A stretch of DNA of 7,099 nt from CAZISM01 sp964541895 (GTDB lineage: Bacteria > Zhuqueibacterota > Zhuqueibacteria > Residuimicrobiales > Residuimicrobiaceae): assembly GCA_964541895.1 (NCBI GenBank), contig CAZISM010000208.1:1-7099 (forward strand), read 5' to 3'. A program made the translations under genes and the position numbers. Of the stretch, positions 1-4,639 are shown piece after piece. Every line of letters begins with the position of its first letter. Positions within the stretch are counted from its first letter, which is position 1. The notes under the pieces were generated by a model. It saw only the letters and a list, made by a program, of their open reading frames with translations, was not told where the DNA came from and did not search any database.

Positions 1-1046
1 TCCTCTTCGGCCGATTCGGTCTCCCGGCGTTCCTTGATGATCTGTTCGAACAGCTCCCGCCGGCTCTCCGCCTTTTGCATCAGGACATCACGTTCCGTGG
101 AGCGATAGTATGAGGTCGGTAGCAGGGTAAACTGGGCGCCGACATGAATACGCCAGGTGTTATAATTCGGCAAATCGGAAGGCACTTTTTTCTGGCCTAC
201 GGTGGTCTCCTCATCCGCCGTCAAACGATACTCGCCGGAAAGGAAAAAGTTGAACCAGCGGTTCGGTTTGTATTTGATGGCGGCGTTCATGAACGTATAA
301 TTTTCACGGCCGGCGGCCGCCAGCGGCGGCTGTTGCAGCCAGCTGTTGCCGTATAGTTCAAGACCATAATCAAAATTTTCGGTCGGGATCCACATGCCCA
401 AGCCATAGATCAGCTGCTGCGTCTGACTGAGCACCCGGCTATAAGGATCTTTAATATTGGTGGTTAAAATTTCACCGACGTCGTTGCTGTTGTTATACCC
501 CAGGTTCACGTGCAGGTTGAAAGAGTCTTCCGGATAGAGCGGATCGGAAGCATAGCTGACCAGGGCCGTAGCGCCGAATTCGGCCGTGCCGGCGGAATAG
601 GCTTCAAACATGATGTTCTTGACGTCGCCGGTAGGAAAACGGGCGTGCAACTGCATGCCATAGTTGAGAGAACTGGCCTTTGATCCATAAGAGCCGATCT
701 TCAGGCCGATAAACGTGTCGTAAGGATATACGCCGTCCTTGGATTGATCGTCCTGATATACAATGGGCGTCACATTCAGATCAAAATGTTTGCCGAGTCC
801 GTAATTCAGGCTTACGGCGCCCTGGACATCCCAAACGGTGTTGGCGGTGGGAACATTCAATTTTACATCCCGATTCTGGTACACCTGTCCCCAGAAGCGA
901 GTGTAGGTCATCAGGGTCAAACGCCCCGTCTCACTCACCCAAGCCGCTTTGGTATGCGGTAAGCCCTTGCCGCCGTTTATTACCACCGCGTGCGATGCCG
1001 TCATCGATAGCAGCCATAGCACCAGGATCGGCTTTACAGGTTTCAT
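1..1046 (-). CDS. Outer-membrane beta-barrel protein with helical C-terminal extension, 3' end cut by window edge
   Basis: The frame is open from an ATG at 1046 to the left edge, giving 348 residues with no stop. The start is supported by GGAGG six bases upstream and by a signal peptide: MKP..K, a hydrophobic stretch at residues 7-17, and likely cleavage after SHA at residue 20. Residues 21-310 alternate aromatic and polar positions as in an outer-membrane barrel (for example TLMTYTRFWGQVY, the NYGLGKHFDLNVTPIVYQD turn and strand, and WRIHVGAQFTLLP near the barrel end). From about residue 311 the character changes to a charged, helix-prone tail (RDVLMQKAESRRELFEQIIKER) that runs off the window. 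The N-terminal pattern GGKGLPHTKAAW resembles barrel proteins annotated as OmpA family or transporters in FCB candidate phyla. The tail could be a linker to a peptidoglycan-binding OmpA domain, but that part is not visible. It has its own promoter and is therefore probably separate from the PorV-like gene upstream. Being an envelope barrel is well supported; the exact function is unknown. Confidence 0.85.
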   Translation of the reverse strand, partial: MKPVKPILVLWLLSMTASHAVVINGGKGLPHTKAAWVSETGRLTLMTYTRFWGQVYQNRDVKLNVPTANTVWDVQGAVSLNYGLGKHFDLNVTPIVYQDDQSKDGVYPYDTFIGLKIGSYGSKASSLNYGMQLHARFPTGDVKNIMFEAYSAGTAEFGATALVSYASDPLYPEDSFNLHVNLGYNNSNDVGEILTTNIKDPYSRVLSQTQQLIYGLGMWIPTENFDYGLELYGNSWLQQPPLAAAGRENYTFMNAAIKYKPNRWFNFFLSGEYRLTADEETTVGQKKVPSDLPNYNTWRIHVGAQFTLLPTSYYRSTERDVLMQKAESRRELFEQIIKERRETESAEE

Positions 1047-1052
1047 TCCTAG

Positions 1053-1057
1053 CCTCC
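1053..1057 (-). promoter_or_regulatory. Shine-Dalgarno site of the barrel gene
   Basis: GGAGG lies on the minus strand with six bases between it and the ATG at 1046. It fixes the start of the barrel gene. Neither of the other two gene starts visible in the window (4237 and 1956) has such a good site. Confidence 0.85.
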
Positions 1058-1077
1058 AAATATAAGATACCTTTAAA

Positions 1078-1106
1078 AATATCAATATTTTTTTACAAAT
1101 TGTCAA
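1078..1106 (-). promoter_or_regulatory. Sigma70-type promoter for the barrel gene, with overlapping AT palindrome
   Basis: On the minus strand a perfect TTGACA (1101-1106) is followed by a 17-base spacer and GATATT (1078-1083, four of six matches to TATAAT). This predicts a start near 1071 and a leader of about 25 bases containing the GGAGG. The -10 sits inside an 8-base-arm palindrome, AAAAATAT-TG-ATATTTTT (1075-1092), which could be an operator or simply AT-rich promoter DNA. The promoter lies directly after the predicted terminator of the upstream operon, which suits independent expression. Confidence 0.65.
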
Positions 1107-1152
1107 GACAAATATCAGCCAGATGCAGGAATTTTAAGCGATCCGATTCAGC

Positions 1153-1204
1153 GCCGGTTCAGGGAAAAATCAGGCCATTATCCGCCTGAACGTCCTGAAC
1201 CGGC
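1153..1204. repeat. 11-bp inverted repeat enclosing the terminator hairpin
   Basis: GCCGGTTCAGG (1153-1163) and CCTGAACCGGC (1194-1204) are perfect reverse complements separated by 30 bases. The smaller terminator-like stem sits inside. Folded together they form a long stem with an internal loop holding the U-tract, so the outer pairing could sequester the U-tract. It might equally be a cruciform or a remnant of an intergenic repeat element. Confidence 0.6.
1165..1189 (-). terminator. Possible intrinsic terminator after the PorV-like gene
   Basis: Read on the minus strand, TCAGGC (1184-1189) pairs with GCCTGA (1170-1175) around an eight-base loop, followed directly by a run of five T (1165-1169). 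The six-pair stem is short but GC-containing. It lies about 110 bases past the PorV-like stop and before the barrel promoter, where a terminator is expected. It is nested inside a larger inverted repeat that could compete with it. Confidence 0.5.
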
Positions 1205-1232
1205 AGCCCATGATGCCTGCGGAGAGGCCGCT

Positions 1233-1266
1233 CTCTGCCTGCGGGCCTACCACCGGCCAGGCAGAG
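1233..1266. repeat. 9-bp inverted repeat, GC-rich hairpin
   Basis: CTCTGCCTG (1233-1241) and CAGGCAGAG (1258-1266) are perfect reverse complements around a 16-base GC-rich loop. It lies 34 bases downstream of the PorV-like stop. No T-run follows on either strand, so it is not a classical terminator. It could stabilise the 3' end of the mRNA or mark a repeat element. An overlapping alternative pairing, GAGAG/CTCTC, spans 1222-1235. Confidence 0.5.
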
Positions 1267-1299
1267 CACGCCGCTCTCGCCGAAACTCAAATGAACAGC

Positions 1300-1956
1300 T
1301 CAATCGGTGGGCCACACCCAGATCATAGGTGGTAGCTGAATCTTGGCGCCCGGATCCAGACCCAGCGCTGAAGCTGTTTCGTGATACAGCCGTTGCCGCA
1401 AGATCTGGATGTTCAAGCCGATGGGTATGGTGACCGGCAAATCGCCATACAACCAGCTCATGGGAATCAGGGGCCGGAACGAACGGGCAAAGCTGATATA
1501 AAAAACATCCTCCACATCCTCAAACCCGGCCACAGCGGCGCCGGAGGGACGCAGAGTGGAATTCGCCAGACGATCGGCTAACGAGTTGCCGGCCAGTTTG
1601 GGATACAGCGGAATGTCATTCACCGAAAAGCGCGTCCAGTGCAGGCCGATCGTCCTCACGGCATATAAAGGCACGGCCCCGCCTACATAATGATGCATCG
1701 CCAGCGGATCACTCACTGAGCCAAACGTCGGCGCATACATCAGACCGACGCAGGGAAATCTGAGCATTCCAATAGCCGCCGGGTTGGCGTAAAAATCTTC
1801 GGCACAGCCGTGCAGCGCTGCGGTATGGCCGCCGAGGCCGAGGCCGCGTGCGCCGGCACCCAGCTCCGTGGCAGAGCCGGCATAGCGGGAATCGGCCTGC
1901 GCCGCCACTGCATAGATCAACACCAGGCCGCTGAAGAGCAACCGTTGCACTTTCAT
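1300..1956 (-). CDS. PorV/PorQ-like outer-membrane protein, apparently truncated
   Basis: This 218-residue protein has a signal peptide (MKVQRLLFSGLVLIYAVAAQA, cleavage near residue 21) followed by the family signature of PorV/PorQ-type barrels: an early glycine-rich LGAGARGLGLGGHTAAL segment and then DFYANPAAIGML, matching the usual 'A..NPAGL..L' motif. PorV is the outer-membrane shuttle that carries T9SS cargo to the PorU sortase. The ATG at 1956 is chosen over upstream in-frame starts (up to 2076) because only it places the signal peptide at the N-terminus; it lies 4 bases after the upstream stop, so translation is probably coupled. Family members are usually over 300 residues. This one ends abruptly in a non-barrel tail (PPMIWVWPTD). 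In another frame across the stop, TYDLGVAHRLSCSFEF resembles the C-terminal strand of such barrels, suggesting an internal deletion with a frameshift. PorV and PorQ cannot be separated here. Confidence 0.7.
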   Translation of the reverse strand: MKVQRLLFSGLVLIYAVAAQADSRYAGSATELGAGARGLGLGGHTAALHGCAEDFYANPAAIGMLRFPCVGLMYAPTFGSVSDPLAMHHYVGGAVPLYAVRTIGLHWTRFSVNDIPLYPKLAGNSLADRLANSTLRPSGAAVAGFEDVEDVFYISFARSFRPLIPMSWLYGDLPVTIPIGLNIQILRQRLYHETASALGLDPGAKIQLPPMIWVWPTD

Positions 1957-1960
1957 GCCG

Positions 1961-2920
1961 CTATCTGATCCTCGCCATTTTACCCACGACCTCTTTATGT
2001 TCGCCTTTAGAGCGGGCGGAAAATATGAAAAAATATACGCCATTGGCCACATCATAGCCCTGCTCGTCACAGCCATCCCAGGTGATCTCGTGATACTCGG
2101 TACCCAGCGGATTGGGATCCTGACCTTCCTGCTGCGGATCCAGCGTACGCAGCAATCGACCGGCGCCGCTGAATATTTTCAACCGCAGCTGCTCGGCAGG
2201 CTGGATCAAGGTGTAGGCAAAGGTCGTTGAGGTGGCGAACGGATTGGGATAATTGCCCAACACCGTCAAGTGGAAATCCGCAGCCACATCGATCACCATG
2301 TCGACCGGATCGCCGGCATTGCCGAAACAGACGCGCAGCGAAAGGGACAAGCGGTGTTCACCTGGTGTCAGCGGGACGATGCCGCTGACCTGGATCTGAT
2401 TGGCGTTTTGAATCGAATCCGGTAAGGCCAGGTGCACAGGCTGAACAAGCGGCATCGCTTTGGAAAACGAAATCCGATAGGAGCGGTCCCACGACCCAAA
2501 GGAAAAATCCGGCTGCTCGTAAAACGAGGGCCGGGGATTGGTCTGGATGAACAGCACACCACTTTCGGCAAAGGCGCCAGGCGGTGCGATAACGCAGAGG
2601 TGCGAATCATAACGCAGCGTGTCCTGGCCCTGAATGCCGGTTTGCAGTCGACAGGCAAACGCGATGGTCTGCACCTGCGCTACGCTCTGCGTGACAAAAC
2701 CGTTGTCGATGCTGGTATCGGCATCGACGATAAAGCGTACAAAATGGTCGCCCGTGGCAGGGCCATAGGGCACCACCACCTCAACAGCGCCAAAGGCCGG
2801 GCAATTCAGCGCTGCCATGCCGATCCTTTGCCATCCCTTGGCCTCATGATCGGCCTCATGCAGGTGCAGATAATAACCTTCGGCCTTGCCGCTGCCGCGA
2901 TTGGTCACCGAGATAGCCAT
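1961..2920 (-). CDS. C-terminal fragment of the PorU-like sortase, CARDB-like and FlgD-like sorting domains
   Basis: This open frame of 319 codons begins at an ATG without a ribosome site and without a signal peptide, six codons after the TGA that ends the N-terminal fragment in the same frame. It is best read as the 3' part of the same ancestral gene. Residues 1-80 (AISVTNRGSGKAEGYYLHL... FVRFIVDADTSID) look like a CARDB-type beta-sandwich. A second beta-rich region follows (about 90-218), and residues 222-319 form a FlgD-like T9SS sorting domain with NYPNPF (223-228), ITWDG (279-283), GVYFFIF (294-300) and a basic end. The stop is 4 bases from the PorV-like start. Independent translation is doubtful, and a product lacking a signal peptide would stay in the cytoplasm. 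Confidence 0.6.
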   Translation of the reverse strand: MAISVTNRGSGKAEGYYLHLHEADHEAKGWQRIGMAALNCPAFGAVEVVVPYGPATGDHFVRFIVDADTSIDNGFVTQSVAQVQTIAFACRLQTGIQGQDTLRYDSHLCVIAPPGAFAESGVLFIQTNPRPSFYEQPDFSFGSWDRSYRISFSKAMPLVQPVHLALPDSIQNANQIQVSGIVPLTPGEHRLSLSLRVCFGNAGDPVDMVIDVAADFHLTVLGNYPNPFATSTTFAYTLIQPAEQLRLKIFSGAGRLLRTLDPQQEGQDPNPLGTEYHEITWDGCDEQGYDVANGVYFFIFSARSKGEHKEVVGKMARIR

Positions 2921-2935
2921 AGCCGTGGGAATTGA

Positions 2936-4237
2936 TCACGGCGCAGCCTTCGTCGATGTAATCCAGCAGATCGGCGGTGCTGCCGAAAAAGGATCAAAGG
3001 CCTGGGGCGAGCGGATCGTGAACAGCATGCGGCTGTCCCAGGCCGGCGGCGTATGGTACGCCAGCGCAGAGGCGCGATCGCGAAACTCCTGGCCATTGCC
3101 GCCGATAAACAACAGCCGGTGTCGCCAGTCGCTGTTGTAGGGATCGCTCTCCAGCACGTCGCTCAAGCGATCGAAATAGTGGTCCGCCTCAACGTGGACG
3201 GGCTTATAAAAAGAGAAAGGCCTTTGATAGAGAGGGAATTTTACATCAACGGCGCCGGCCGGCTCTGCGCTCATCCACGTACGCGCTACACCGTCCCAGG
3301 AGAGCCAGTACACGTTGGTCCGGGAAAAGGGATCCTGATAGGCCTCATGAGTCTGCTGCTGAATCGTTTGCCTGAGATACTCTCCCCAGAACTCGAAATA
3401 ATCGTCCGCTCCGAACCGACCGTCTTGCCAGCCTGAAACATAGATGGGGATCTGGACATTATTGCACTGCAGGCGCAATCCTTTGATCTCGAGATCAGGC
3501 AGCGAAAGGCCGGCGGCGGCCAGATCGCGTCCGGTTATGTGGTACAGGCCATCCTGGTCGAGATACATTTTAGCGCGCGAACCGCCGCTCGTTTGGTTCT
3601 TGAACAGAGGCGATCCTGCTCTTTTAGCCGTCGGCTGCGCTGTGGTAACGGTTACGCCCAGATCAGTCAACCGTTTTTGCTCGTCGACAAGAACGGTCTG
3701 CAAGCCGGCGTCGGCTACAGTGTTGGTTATGGTGCAGACGAGTTGGCGCGGGAACTTTAACAGGCCATATTCATAACGGAAAGGTCTGCACTTCAGCGTC
3801 CAGAGATGGAGCCGGCCGCAGGCGCCGTCATATCGGAGCACGGTTGGTGTAACGTCAGATTCCTCAGACAGGCGGTGGATCGCCGCTGCCGCCGTCGAGT
3901 CGCCGAGGGCCTGCTCAAAGGCCGGCAGCGGTGCCGGAACGGCTATGGCGGTGTCGTTGCCGGCAGATACGAGGTGCAAAACGGCGCGGTCCGACGCCAA
4001 TTGCATGGTGATGGCGAGGTAAGGCAAACCGTTTGCGGATCCCGGCCAATCCGGAACGGAAATCCGTGAACAGGTCGTGTCACCTTTATGGATGGTGGTC
4101 ATCTGCGGAAGAGGAACGGTTATTTCGAGGGAAAGAGGCTGTGGATCCTGTGAGATAATCCGGTAATCAGAGTCAGCACCGCAGAATGCCGGGGCGAGTG
4201 CAACAAGAGCAATGAGGAGGTGCAGCCGGGTTGCCAT
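2936..4237 (-). CDS. N-terminal fragment of the PorU-like sortase
   Basis: This 433-codon frame starts at the only plausible ATG (an in-frame TAG lies just upstream) and has a signal peptide (MATRLHLLIALVALAPAFCGA). No Shine-Dalgarno is visible. Residues 25-220 are a beta-rich domain. Residues 224-288 carry the PorU N-terminal pattern: KMYLDQDGLYHITGRDL, then PIYVSGWQDGRFGADDYFEFWGEY, followed by TNVYWLSWDG at 307-316. The phrase HVEADHYFDRLS (348-359) normally leads into the C25 protease. Here it jumps directly to VLESDPYNSDWRHRLLFIGG (361-380), which in the family lies deep in the C25 domain, so several hundred residues seem absent. After residue 417 (FDPF) the frame loses similarity and ends at TGA. 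If translated, the product would be exported but could not be an active protease. Confidence 0.7.
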   Translation of the reverse strand: MATRLHLLIALVALAPAFCGADSDYRIISQDPQPLSLEITVPLPQMTTIHKGDTTCSRISVPDWPGSANGLPYLAITMQLASDRAVLHLVSAGNDTAIAVPAPLPAFEQALGDSTAAAAIHRLSEESDVTPTVLRYDGACGRLHLWTLKCRPFRYEYGLLKFPRQLVCTITNTVADAGLQTVLVDEQKRLTDLGVTVTTAQPTAKRAGSPLFKNQTSGGSRAKMYLDQDGLYHITGRDLAAAGLSLPDLEIKGLRLQCNNVQIPIYVSGWQDGRFGADDYFEFWGEYLRQTIQQQTHEAYQDPFSRTNVYWLSWDGVARTWMSAEPAGAVDVKFPLYQRPFSFYKPVHVEADHYFDRLSDVLESDPYNSDWRHRLLFIGGNGQEFRDRASALAYHTPPAWDSRMLFTIRSPQAFDPFSAAPPICWITSTKAAP

Positions 4238-4510
4238 GACGTTTTGGATACTAGAGTTGAACTATGTGCACAGGAATGATGACCGGAGAAATTTATCCAA
4301 TATTGCGGACAATTCAAATCGTTTTTCCACCACATCGCCCAGCCGAAGCCGCTATCCGCAGATGTCACAGAGGTGCGCAGATTACTTGTCAATAACCTGG
4401 ATGCCAGGGTGGCGGCGCTGCCCTTACGTAACTCCCCGGCGATCGACGAATTCTTTTCCTGTTATCTTTAGATGCTTGTGGTTGTAGTAGCAGTGCAACC
4501 CGGACTTGCC
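4238..4510 (-). other. Intergenic stretch without a recognised gene
   Basis: Between the terminator hairpin and the PorU-like start there is no open frame with a signal peptide, ribosome site or recognisable family. The longest minus-strand frame here (stop at 4120, overlapping the sortase) reads as low-information sequence. Visible items are the weak promoter at 4290-4317, an isolated TTGACA near 4388-4393 and a small CCTGG/CCAGG hairpin at 4396-4408. No riboswitch or tRNA fold was recognised. Confidence 0.5.
4290..4317 (-). promoter_or_regulatory. Weak candidate promoter for the PorU-PorV pair
   Basis: On the minus strand TTGAAT (4312-4317) and TAAATT (4290-4295) are separated by 16 bases, each matching the sigma70 consensus at four of six positions. 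This would give a leader of about 45 bases before the ATG at 4237. It lies downstream of the predicted terminator of the preceding gene, so a promoter is expected somewhere here. A perfect TTGACA further upstream at about 4388-4393 has no good -10 partner. Confidence 0.3.
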
Positions 4511-4549
4511 AAAATAGAGACGGCTGAAGGGCCTGGCCTTTCAGCCGTC
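4511..4549 (-). terminator. Intrinsic terminator after the repeat-rich cargo gene
   Basis: GACGGCTGAA (4519-4528) and TTCAGCCGTC (4540-4549) are perfect reverse complements, and the stem continues inward with one G-U pair to about 13 pairs around a five-base loop. On the minus strand it is followed by TCTATTTT (4511-4518), a fair U-tract. It lies about 90 bases beyond the stop at 4640. The other strand has a weaker tail (TTGCTTTA), so it may work in both directions. Confidence 0.75.
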
Positions 4550-4598
4550 TTGCTTTATCCTGCAACCTGCACAAACCGGTGCGGATAATCCGGGACCG

Positions 4599-4629
4599 AT
4601 GCAGCGCGACCAATGCGATCGCGCTGCAT
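4599..4629. repeat. 11-bp inverted repeat just after the cargo stop codon
   Basis: ATGCAGCGCGA (4599-4609) and TCGCGCTGCAT (4619-4629) are perfect reverse complements around a nine-base loop, starting 10 bases past the stop codon at 4640. No T-run follows on the minus strand, so it is not itself a classical terminator. Together with the terminator at 4511-4549 it forms a double 3' hairpin, which could protect the mRNA end or cause pausing. Confidence 0.65.
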
Positions 4630-4639
4630 GTCCTTATCC

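Larger units (their letters stand above)
1961..4237 (-). pseudogene. porU: PorU-like T9SS sortase (peptidase C25) locus, broken by deletions and a frameshift
   Basis: Read as one locus, this holds the two ends of a PorU-like protein with most of the middle missing. PorU is the outer-membrane sortase of the type IX system and normally carries a gingipain-type C25 cysteine protease core; such proteins usually exceed 1,000 residues, whereas this span encodes about 758 codons. Present: a signal peptide, the N-terminal beta domain, a short C25 piece (WRHRLLFIGGNG and, in another frame, STADLLDYIDEGCAVIN), a CARDB-like domain and a FlgD-like sorting domain. Missing: the start of the C25 domain, a clear GHG histidine motif and the region of the catalytic cysteine. 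The two long open frames share one frame, separated by a TGA at 2936-2938, but the conserved C25 piece lies in a different frame, so stop readthrough would not restore it. Location directly before a PorV-like gene supports the identity. True decay and assembly error both fit. Confidence 0.6.

Noticed and set aside
1057..1064. TATATTTG resembling the Bacteroidetes -7 element TAnnTTTG
   Set aside because: It overlaps the Shine-Dalgarno site and would start transcription at or next to the ATG, leaving no room for ribosome binding; the TTGACA-17-GATATT promoter is a better fit.
1957..2076. Upstream in-frame extension of the PorV-like gene
   Set aside because: The extra 40 residues overlap the end of the sortase gene and would place the clear signal peptide internally; the ATG at 1956 is better.
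2432..2935. 167-codon plus-strand open frame
   Set aside because: It lies wholly antisense to the CARDB-like and sorting-domain coding region, has no signal peptide, ribosome site or recognisable family, and looks like a shadow of the real gene.
2936..2938. In-frame TGA between two long same-frame open frames, suggesting recoding (selenocysteine or TGA as glycine)
   Set aside because: The residues flanking the TGA in that frame (PPICWITSTKAAP) do not look like the protein family, while the C25-like peptide across the TGA is in a different frame. The stop is a result of a frameshift rather than a recoded codon, and the other genes use ordinary codons.
4120..4392. 90-codon minus-strand open frame overlapping the PorU-like start
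   Set aside because: It overlaps the sortase signal peptide in another frame, and its sequence shows no domain or ribosome site.
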